Below are positions 16,511 through 23,342 of a DNA stretch of 64,000 bases, in pieces. The stretch covers positions 18,318 to 82,317 of the forward strand of contig NZ_LIPP01000059.1 in assembly GCF_001418335.1 (NCBI RefSeq), written 5' to 3'. A model generated the notes under the pieces. That model saw only the letters and a list, made by a program, of their open reading frames with translations, searched no databases and had not been told where the DNA came from. The position numbers were made by a program, and so were the translations under genes. Numbering within the stretch: the stretch's first letter is position 1; each line of letters opens with the position of its first letter. Origin of the DNA: Streptomyces aurantiacus. GTDB lineage: Bacteria; Actinomycetota; Actinomycetes; Streptomycetales; Streptomycetaceae.

Positions 16511-17551
16511 TCAGGCACTGGTCGGAGGGCCCGGAACAGCCTGGTTGTAGCGGCGTGCGGCGCGGTCGTTGAGTCGGCTGCCCAACCTGCGTACCTTCTC
16601 CGTCCACGTGGAGCGGGCACCGTCGATGCCGTGGCCCTGCGCCATGCCGCCCTCCGTCGTACCGCCGGCGCCGCCGTCCCCGGACGGGGACGGGGACGGG
16701 GACGGGGACGGCGGGAGAAACCGGGCGGCGAGGCCGCTGATCCGCGTGACCACGGTAGGTGCTACGCCGTGTGCCACTCCGGCGGCTCGCGCCGCGGGGG
16801 TGAGTACCAGGCGGGTCCGCCTCCGCTCCAGGGCCCGCACGATGCGCTCGGCCGCGCGGTCGGCGTCCATCGACACGACGGGTGTCCCTGACAGAGCCGA
16901 GAACCAGGCGAACTCCTTGGCGGCCTGGCCACCGAATTCCGCCTGAAGATGTGATCCGGTGCGCATCAGGCCGGGGTGGACCGTGGTCACGCTGACATTC
17001 GTGTCCGCTGTCTCCGCCCGCAGCCCCTCTCCCAGCGTTCCCACGGCGGCCTTCGCACAGGAGTAGGGCAGCAGGTGCGGAACGGCGAGCAGGCCGCCGA
17101 CGGACCCGATGAGGCAGAGACGGCCGCCGGCCCCACTGCGGCGCAGGTGAGGCAGCGCGGCCATGGCGGTGTTCACCGCCCCACCGAAGATGGTTGCCAT
17201 GGCGTCGTCGAAGGCTCCGCTGTCGAGCGACGCCAGCGGTGCGACCTGGATGACTCCCGCGTTGGCGATGACGATGTCCAGACCGCCCTGACGACTTTCC
17301 GTCTGCCGGACCACGGCCTCGACCGCGTCCCGGTCGCGGACGTCGCACACCTCCGTGGCAACCGTGGAGCCGGTTCGTTCCTTCACCCAGTCGGCGCCGC
17401 GGCGCAGTTCGCCTGCGTCGCGAGCCGCCATGGTCACTCGGCAACCCCGCCGAGCCAACCGCGCGGACAGGAGTAGCCCCAGCCCGCGCGATCCGCCTGT
17501 GACCAGTGCACAGAGCCCGTCGAGAGTAGACGGGCGTGGCGTCGGTGCCAT
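16511..17551 (-). CDS. SDR-family oxidoreductase with repeat-rich C-terminal extension
   Basis: 346 residues. The N-terminal ~250 are a standard SDR: ALVTGGSRGLGLLLSARLA, DIVIANAGVIQVAPLASL, LCLIGSVGGLL with PYSCAKAAVG (Ser, Tyr, Lys all present) and VSVTTVHPGLMRTG. The remainder carries an ERRRTRLVLTPAARAAGVAHG amphipathic stretch, a Ser-Pro repeat (PSPSPSPSPSG) encoded by a 6-bp tandem repeat, and a basic tail ending RRLGSRLNDRAARRYNQ. Such long-tailed SDRs (DltE/YqjQ-like) often sit at membranes. The gene is alone, the next leftward gene being the IclR regulator 150 bp away. Substrate unknown. Confidence 0.85.
   Translation of the reverse strand: MAPTPRPSTLDGLCALVTGGSRGLGLLLSARLARRGCRVTMAARDAGELRRGADWVKERTGSTVATEVCDVRDRDAVEAVVRQTESRQGGLDIVIANAGVIQVAPLASLDSGAFDDAMATIFGGAVNTAMAALPHLRRSGAGGRLCLIGSVGGLLAVPHLLPYSCAKAAVGTLGEGLRAETADTNVSVTTVHPGLMRTGSHLQAEFGGQAAKEFAWFSALSGTPVVSMDADRAAERIVRALERRRTRLVLTPAARAAGVAHGVAPTVVTRISGLAARFLPPSPSPSPSPSGDGGAGGTTEGGMAQGHGIDGARSTWTEKVRRLGSRLNDRAARRYNQAVPGPPTSA
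16682..16711. repeat. Six-base tandem repeat inside SDR gene
   Basis: The unit ACGGGG recurs about five times with exact phase. On the coding strand it gives alternating Ser-Pro. Such slip-prone tracts vary in copy number between strains; a change by one unit keeps frame. Confidence 0.8.
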
Positions 17552-18604
17552 CTCTGCCTCACCTCACCTCGCTACCTCGCTCATGTAAGACGATCCGAGT
17601 ACCCGCGACGCCTGCGTGTAGACGCCGAGCACGGTCCTGTCATCGGACCGTGGACGCGGTACGCGCGGTGCGGAGACGGCTCGCCACCGGGCAGTGCCGG
17701 CCCTCTTTCCTTCGGCGGAGCACGAGGATCTTCCAGATCCCGGCTCTCCCTCGGTCGTCCCGGGCCCGGGCTGCCCGGCCGGCGGCGCGGACCCTTTCGC
17801 GCGCCACGGGCACGGCTGCCTCACCTCGAATCCCGGCCGCCTCGCCATGCCTCGCCCCCCTTACGGTCACCTCCGTCCCGTCGGTGCTCCGCCGCGCCGT
17901 GCGACCTGGTCCCGACACCCTGAACGGCACCTCATTCACCTTGACCGGCACCTCATTGCTGCCGCCGGCGTCGATCACGGCGCGATCCGGGTAGCCGACA
18001 TCGCGGTGGCCGTCGCAGACGGTTTCGACGGTCGTGCTCAGCCCGGTGCCGAAGGCGGCGGGCCTGCCGGTGTCGTAGCACCCGCGGCCCAGCAGGCCGG
18101 GCCCGCCCGGTCTGCCCGGTCTGCCGGACCAACTAGCGCGACGCTGCTCGTTCTCCGCATGCCGGGATGAAGAGCATTCTCCGCATGCCGGGATGAAGAG
18201 CATTCTCCGCATGCCGGGATCGAGAAGATGAAGAAGCGGGGCGAAGAAGCGGTCCTCACCGAACGGACTCGCTGTCCTCCACCGAGTCGTCCATGCCTCC
18301 CCACGAGCCGCTGCACGGCCGAGCCTCGCAACGCCTCATGCCCTCTCTGGCTCATGGCGCCCAGGAGGCGGTTGGGCCACCACCATGCGGCAGCGTCACC
18401 TAATTGTTATGGCGGATGACAAATAGCGCCTACCGCACTCTGGCGCACGAGTTCCGGGGCGCCGTAAGTTCCCGCTCACAACATTCAGACGGGCGGATCA
18501 CCCGACACCCGGCAATTCCCCCGCGAGAGCGCGCTTCTCGCCTTCCTCCTCATCACCCTCGTACGTCCGGCAGTCCGGCCGTAACACCAGAAAGGACCCT
18601 GCCC
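17552..18604. other. Gene-poor region with repeats and transporter promoter zone
   Basis: About 1 kb without a gene I can support. The frames have shadow composition; one leftward frame (17640-18212) has a plausible middle (VIDAGGSNEVPVKVNEVPF) whose NEVP doubling comes from a duplicated CGGCACCTCATT, but no family is recognised. A 26-bp tandem repeat lies at 18153. A lower-GC patch at 18397-18427 (TAATTGTTATGG then GACAAATAG) is the best candidate for the promoter of the sugar-binding protein gene. Confidence 0.4.
18153..18220. repeat. 26-bp direct tandem repeat, 2.6 copies
   Basis: The unit starts CTCCGCATGCCGGGATGA and ends AGAGCATT; copies start at 18153 and 18179, with a partial third at 18205 that diverges after GGGAT. 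GCATGC inside the unit is self-complementary. Both full copies are identical by eye. Confidence 0.85.
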
Positions 18605-19705
18605 ATGCGCAAGGGACTCCTCCTCACCGCCGCCTCGGTGGTGCTGGTCAGCTCGCTCACCGCCTGTGGCGACGACTCGTCGTCGAACGACAGCGACTCC
18701 GGCTCCGGCTCCGGCGCCAAGCCGAAGATCGGGGTGATCCTCCCGGACAGCAAGTCCTCGGCCCGCTGGGAGACCGCGGACCGCAAGTACCTCTCCGAGG
18801 CGTTCAAGGCGGCGGGCGTCGAGTACGACATCCAGAACGCGCAGGGCGACAAGCAGGAGTTCCAGACCATCGCGGACCAGATGATCACCAGTGGCGTGAA
18901 CGTCCTGGTGATCGTGAACCTGGACAGCGGCACGGGCAAGGCGGTCCTGGACAAGGCCAAGGGGCAGGGCGTCGCCACGATCGACTACGACCGGCTCACC
19001 CTCGGTGGCTCCGCCCAGTACTACGTGAGCTTCGACAACACCGCGGTCGGCAAGCTCCAGGGCGAGGGCCTCAGCAAGTGCCTGAGCGACATGAAGGCCA
19101 AGAAGCCCATCGTCGCCACGCTCAACGGCTCCCCGACGGACAACAACGCCACCCTCTTCGCCGACGGCTACAACGGCGTCCTCGGTCCGAAGTACAAGTC
19201 GGGCGACTACGTGAAGGGCCCGGACCAGTCCGTCCCGGACTGGGACAACGCCCAGGCCGGCACCATCTTCGAGCAGATGCTCACCAGCGAGCCCGAGATC
19301 GGCGGGGTGCTCGCCGCCAACGACGGTCTCGGCAACGCGGCCATCGCCGTCCTGCGCAAGCAGAACCGCAACGGCGAGGTCCCGGTCACCGGCCAGGACG
19401 CCACCGCGCAGGGACTGCAGAACGTCCTCGCCGGCGACCAGTGCATGACCGTCTACAAGGCGGTCAAGAAGGAGGCCGACGCCACGGCCAAGCTCGCCGT
19501 CTCCCTCGCCAAGGGCGAGAAGGGCGAGACCAACGCGGCCGTCGAGGACCCCGAGGGCAAGCGCAAGGTCCCGTCCGTGCTGGAGACGCCGGTCGCCATC
19601 TACAAGGACAACGTCAAGGACGTCGTGGACGACGGCTTCGTCACCGCGAAGGAGCTGTGCACGGGCAAGTACGCCGCCCTGTGCGCGAAGGCCGGCATCA
19701 AGTAG
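18605..19705 (+). CDS. xylF: Sugar ABC transporter substrate-binding lipoprotein (XylF-like)
   Basis: 366 residues from the ATG that follows AGAAAGGA at optimal spacing; the frame extends upstream but without coding sense. A lipoprotein signal is clear: KGLLLTAASVVLVSSLTAC, lipobox Cys at residue 20, then a Ser/Asp/Gly linker. Mature part is a periplasmic-binding-protein type 1 fold: IGVILPDSKSSARWE, DYDIQNAQGD-like strand, MITSGVNVLVIVNLDSG, VATIDYDRLTLGG, GGVLAANDGLGNAAI and VPVTGQDATAQGLQNV. These phrases are typical of D-xylose binding proteins. First gene of an importer operon: the ATPase and permease follow, then a ROK regulator. Anchored outside the membrane. Confidence 0.88.
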   Translation: MRKGLLLTAASVVLVSSLTACGDDSSSNDSDSGSGSGAKPKIGVILPDSKSSARWETADRKYLSEAFKAAGVEYDIQNAQGDKQEFQTIADQMITSGVNVLVIVNLDSGTGKAVLDKAKGQGVATIDYDRLTLGGSAQYYVSFDNTAVGKLQGEGLSKCLSDMKAKKPIVATLNGSPTDNNATLFADGYNGVLGPKYKSGDYVKGPDQSVPDWDNAQAGTIFEQMLTSEPEIGGVLAANDGLGNAAIAVLRKQNRNGEVPVTGQDATAQGLQNVLAGDQCMTVYKAVKKEADATAKLAVSLAKGEKGETNAAVEDPEGKRKVPSVLETPVAIYKDNVKDVVDDGFVTAKELCTGKYAALCAKAGIK

Positions 19706-19713
19706 CCCCGACC

Positions 19714-19748
19714 GGCCGGCCGGACCGCTGCCCCCGGTCCGGCCGGCC
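19714..19748 (+). terminator. Intercistronic stem-loop in sugar importer operon
   Basis: A 13-bp perfect stem, GGCCGGCCGGACC pairing with GGTCCGGCCGGCC around a 9-base loop, starts 8 bp after the binding-protein stop. No T-tract follows. In binding-protein operons such a structure commonly protects the upstream mRNA or partly terminates, giving excess binding protein over ATPase. Confidence 0.7.
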
Positions 19749-19821
19749 CGACCGCGGGCCCCGGCACCCACCTCCCCGGGACAGGGACCCGCGACCTCAC
19801 GACCGTAAGGAGCCGTCCTCC

Positions 19822-20628
19822 ATGACAGCGACCCCCAACGCGAACCCGAATCCGAAGCCGGACCCGATCCTTCGACTGCGCGGGATCGACAAGAGCTTCG
19901 GCGCCGTGCAGGTACTGCACGACGTGTCCTTCGACGTCCACCCGGGAGAGGTGACCGCGCTCGTCGGAGACAACGGCGCGGGCAAGTCCACCCTGGTCAA
20001 GTGCATCGGCGGAATCCACTCGTTCGACGGCGGCGAGTACTGGTTCGAAGGTGAGCAGGTCCAGGTGCACAGCCCGCGTGAGGCGGCGGCCCTGGGCGTC
20101 GAGATCGTGTACCAGGACCTGGCGCTCTGCGACAACCTCGACATCGTGCAGAACATGTTCCTCGGCCGCGAGAAGCGCCGGGGACTCGTCCTGGACGACG
20201 CGACGATGGAGGAGATGGCCGCCCAGACCCTCGACGGGCTGTCGGTCCGCACCGTCACGTCCATCCGCCAGCAGGTCTCCAGTCTCTCCGGCGGCCAGCG
20301 GCAGACCGTGGCCATCGCCAAGGCCGTGCTGTGGAACAACAAGGTCGTCGTCCTGGACGAGCCGACCGCCGCGCTCGGTGTCGCCCAGACGGCCCAGGTC
20401 CTCGAACTGGTCAGGCGGCTGGCCGACAACGGTCTCGCCGTGGTCCTCATCTCGCACAACATGAACGACGTCTTCGCGGTGTCCGACCGCATCGCCGCCC
20501 TCTACCTGGGCCGGATGGCCGCCCAGGTCAGCACGTCGAACGTGACGTACTCCCAGGTCGTCGAACTCATCACCTCAGGCCGCAGCGGGGACCTCGGCCT
20601 CGCCCACACCAACGGAGCCACCGCATGA
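19822..20628 (+). CDS. xylG: Sugar ABC transporter ATP-binding protein (XylG-like, single domain)
   Basis: 268 residues, ATG with GTAAGGAG upstream. One complete ABC cassette: GDNGAGKSTLVK (Walker A), VYQDLALCDNLDIVQNMF (Q-loop), LSGGQRQTVAIAKAV (signature), VVVLDEPTAALG (Walker B) and VLISHNMNDVF (switch His). Most CUT2 sugar importers have a tandem two-cassette ATPase of ~500 residues; this is the one-cassette variant seen in FrcA-type systems, which must work as a homodimer. The long leader ANPNPKPDP is a Pro/Asn spacer. Its stop overlaps the permease start (ATGA). Confidence 0.9.
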   Translation: MTATPNANPNPKPDPILRLRGIDKSFGAVQVLHDVSFDVHPGEVTALVGDNGAGKSTLVKCIGGIHSFDGGEYWFEGEQVQVHSPREAAALGVEIVYQDLALCDNLDIVQNMFLGREKRRGLVLDDATMEEMAAQTLDGLSVRTVTSIRQQVSSLSGGQRQTVAIAKAVLWNNKVVVLDEPTAALGVAQTAQVLELVRRLADNGLAVVLISHNMNDVFAVSDRIAALYLGRMAAQVSTSNVTYSQVVELITSGRSGDLGLAHTNGATA

Positions 20629-21905
20629 CCGCCGCAGTCGCCCCCGAGAAGCCGGAGCTGCCACGCGGCCCCGGCACGCCGAAGAAGAACGGAGCCGCCG
20701 GGACCACGAGCCTGCGCTCGGTCGCCCGGAACTACGTCGACCGGGTGAGGGGCGGCGAACTGGGCGCCCTCCCCGCCATACTCGGCCTGATCGTCCTGTG
20801 CGTGTTCTTCGCCGCGCTGCGCCCGGTCTTCCTGTCCGAGCTGAACTTCGCCAACCTGCTGACCCAGGGCGCGGGCAGCATCGCCATCGCCATGGGCCTG
20901 GTCTTCGTCCTCCTCCTCGGGGAGATCGACCTGTCCGCGGGGTACGCCAGCGGGGTCTGCGCCGCCGTCCTGGCCATCCTGCTCACCGACCACGGATGGC
21001 CCTGGTACGGCGCGGCCGGCGCGGCGATCCTCACCGGCACGGTCATCGGCCTACTGCTCGGCCTGCTGGTGGCGAAGGTCGGCATCCCCTCCTTCGTGGT
21101 CACCCTCGCCGCCTTCCTGGGGTTCCAGGGCGTCGTGCTGATGCTGCTGAAGGAAGGCACCAACATCTCCGTCCGGGACGAGACGATCCTGGCCGTCGCC
21201 AACAACAACCTCTCCCCCGCACTGGGTTGGGTGCTGCTCGCCGTCAGTGTCGGGGCGTACGCGGCGATACAGCTCCGGCAGAACCGCAACCGCCGGCACC
21301 GCGGGCTCGCCACCGCTCCGATCACCCTGCTCGCGGTCAGGATCGGCGGCCTGGCTGCGCTCGGTGCGATCGCCGTGTACCTGCTCAACCAGGAGCGCAG
21401 CCGCAACATCATCGTCGACTCGCTCAAGGGTGTCCCGATCGTGGTGCCGGTCATCGGCGTCCTTCTCGTCGCCGGTACGTTCCTGCTCCAGCGCACCTCG
21501 TTCGGCCTGCACATCTACGCGGTGGGCGGCAACGCCGAGGCCGCCCGCCGGGCCGGCATCAACGTGTCCGCCATCCGGATCTCCGCGTTCGTCATCTGCT
21601 CCTCCCTGGCCGCGGTGGGCGGCATCATCGCCGCGTCCCGGGGCAACTCGGTCGACCCCAACACCGGTGGCAGCAACGTGCTGCTGCTGGCCGTCGGCGC
21701 CGCCGTGATCGGCGGAACGAGCCTGTTCGGCGGGCGGGGCAGGGTCGTCGACGCCGTGCTCGGCGGCATGGTGGTCGCGGTCATCCAGAACGGCATGGGC
21801 CTGATGGGGTACAGCTCAGGGGTCAAGTACGCTGTCACGGGTTCGGTCCTGCTGGTGGCCGCAGGCGTGGATGCGCTGTCCCGTCGCCGGGCCGTACAAC
21901 GATGA
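20625..21905 (+). CDS. xylH: Sugar ABC transporter permease (XylH-like)
   Basis: 426 residues with ~10 hydrophobic segments: LPAILGLIVLCVFFAAL, IAMGLVFVLLLGEIDLSAGY, LLGLLVAKVGIPSFVVTLAA and, late, VGGIIAASRGNSVDPNTGG and GGMVVAVIQNGMGLM. The phrase GEIDLSAG and GIPSFVVTLA belong to the BPD_transp_2 family of CUT2 permeases. A cytosolic loop with the charged NRNRRHRG divides the two halves. It overlaps the ATPase gene by 4 bp and ends 16 bp before the ROK gene, so the four genes are probably one transcript. Confidence 0.9.
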   Translation: MTAAVAPEKPELPRGPGTPKKNGAAGTTSLRSVARNYVDRVRGGELGALPAILGLIVLCVFFAALRPVFLSELNFANLLTQGAGSIAIAMGLVFVLLLGEIDLSAGYASGVCAAVLAILLTDHGWPWYGAAGAAILTGTVIGLLLGLLVAKVGIPSFVVTLAAFLGFQGVVLMLLKEGTNISVRDETILAVANNNLSPALGWVLLAVSVGAYAAIQLRQNRNRRHRGLATAPITLLAVRIGGLAALGAIAVYLLNQERSRNIIVDSLKGVPIVVPVIGVLLVAGTFLLQRTSFGLHIYAVGGNAEAARRAGINVSAIRISAFVICSSLAAVGGIIAASRGNSVDPNTGGSNVLLLAVGAAVIGGTSLFGGRGRVVDAVLGGMVVAVIQNGMGLMGYSSGVKYAVTGSVLLVAAGVDALSRRRAVQR

Positions 21906-21921
21906 TGAGGTCTGTGGCTCC

Positions 21922-23127
21922 ATGAAAGCCGGTCCCTCGCAGGAGGAGATCCGCCGGCACAACCTCGGCACCCTGCTCCGCCACGTACACATCGGCGGCT
22001 CCATGTCACGGGCCGTCCTGGCCGAGCGCATGGGCCTCAACCGCAGCACCATCCTGGGTCTGGTGAGCGAGCTGGGCTCGGCCGGACTGGTCCGTGAGGA
22101 ACTGCCCCGCGACACCGGCAGGGCGGGCCGGCCTTCCCTGGTCGTACGGCCCGAGTCCGACCGCGTGTACGTCCTCGCCTTCGACGTGGGCGTGGACCGG
22201 CTGGCCGCCGCCCGTATCGGCCTGGGCGGGGTCTTCCTCGACCGCAGGGAGATCCCCATGGCTCCCGGCCGCCGCGACGCCGGCAAGGTGGCCGAGATCC
22301 TCGCCGGCTCCGCGCTGGACATGGTGGGCACGGCACAGCACGGCACCTACTGTGTCGGCGTGGCCGCCGCCGTCCGCGGGATGGTGCGCCGGCCGGACGG
22401 CCTCGTCCGTGCCGCTCCCCACCTCGGCTGGGAGGACGAGGAGTTCGGCGAGGACCTCATGCGCCGGCTGGGCCTCGGCCTTCCCGTCTCGGTGGCCAAC
22501 GAGGCCAGTCTCGGTGCGCTCGCGGAGCATCTGCGCGGTGCCGGGACCGGCTGCCAGGACCTCGTGTACCTGCACGGCGACATCGGCATCGGCGGGGGTG
22601 TCATCACCGGTGGCCAACTGCTGACCGGCGACTGCGGGTACGGCGGCGAGATCGGGCACATGGTCGTCAACCCGCGGGACGGCAGGCCCTGCGGCTGCGG
22701 AGCACACGGCTGCCTCGAAGCCGAGGCCGGGGAACGCGCCCTGCTGGAGACCGCGCGGCGCGACCCGACGGCCACCGGCCGGGAAGCCGTACGTGCCGTC
22801 GTCGAGGCGGCCGACCGGGGCGACATCACCGCCCGCGCCGCCCTGCGCGACGTCGGCGACTGGCTCGGCATCGGCGTCGCCAACCTGGTCAACGTGCTCA
22901 ACCCGCGCACGGTCGTCTTCGGCGGGACGCTCCGCGAGGTGTTCCTCGGCTCGGCCGCCCAGATCCGCAGCCGCATCAACCGCCTGGCCCTCACGTCCTC
23001 CCGCGAGAACCTGCGGCTGAGAGTGGGGGAACTCGGCGACGACGCGGTCCTCATCGGAGCCGCCGAACTCGCCTTCTCCGAGATCCTGGTCGGCCCCCTG
23101 GAGACACTGGCCCGGGCCGGCGCGTAG
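21922..23127 (+). CDS. ROK-family transcriptional regulator (Rok7B7/XylR-like)
   Basis: 401 residues. A winged HTH occupies about residues 10-70 (IRRHNLGTLLRHVHIGGSMSR, RMGLNRSTILGLVSELGSAG), followed by an ASKHA sugar-kinase-like fold: LAFDVGVDRLAAARIGLGG (phosphate-1 motif), DLVYLHGDIGIGGGVITGG, and the ROK zinc motif CGCGAHGCLEAEAGE. EIGHM carries the His often serving as first zinc ligand. The kinase Asp motif (ENDAN-type) reads VANEASLGAL, so it may bind sugar without phosphorylating it. Located at the end of the xylose-type importer operon, it is the likely repressor of it; homologues next to Streptomyces xylFGH act so. I saw no clear operator. Confidence 0.88.
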   Translation: MKAGPSQEEIRRHNLGTLLRHVHIGGSMSRAVLAERMGLNRSTILGLVSELGSAGLVREELPRDTGRAGRPSLVVRPESDRVYVLAFDVGVDRLAAARIGLGGVFLDRREIPMAPGRRDAGKVAEILAGSALDMVGTAQHGTYCVGVAAAVRGMVRRPDGLVRAAPHLGWEDEEFGEDLMRRLGLGLPVSVANEASLGALAEHLRGAGTGCQDLVYLHGDIGIGGGVITGGQLLTGDCGYGGEIGHMVVNPRDGRPCGCGAHGCLEAEAGERALLETARRDPTATGREAVRAVVEAADRGDITARAALRDVGDWLGIGVANLVNVLNPRTVVFGGTLREVFLGSAAQIRSRINRLALTSSRENLRLRVGELGDDAVLIGAAELAFSEILVGPLETLARAGA

Positions 23128-23342
23128 CCCCCTCCTTCGCCGGGACGCAGGCGGCGAACACGCCGATCCGGCGGCACCCCTCGGCACGGATCCCGTCCGG
23201 CTCCCACTGGCACCACGACAGTGGTCCCGGCCCTACCAGAGTCCGGGCCAGGAGGAGTGAAGGTCGGAACGAGTGACGCCGAACACATCGTGGCGCCGTA
23301 GGCTGAACGCGTAGCCGTAGCACAGTCTTGGGGGACGATGTT
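23128..23342. other. Intergenic region upstream of ATPase-kinase gene
   Basis: About 210 bp. No gene is seen. The 3' part (GTAGCACAGTCTTGGGGGA) holds the ribosome-binding site of the following gene. Confidence 0.4.

Noticed and set aside
16682..16711. Six-base repeat as a CRISPR-like or origin iteron
   Set aside because: It is inside a coding frame and gives a Ser-Pro linker; better explained as a slippage tract.
17640..18212. Leftward frame with NEVPVKVNEVPF
   Set aside because: Doubling is a 12-bp duplication effect; no recognised domain or ribosome site.
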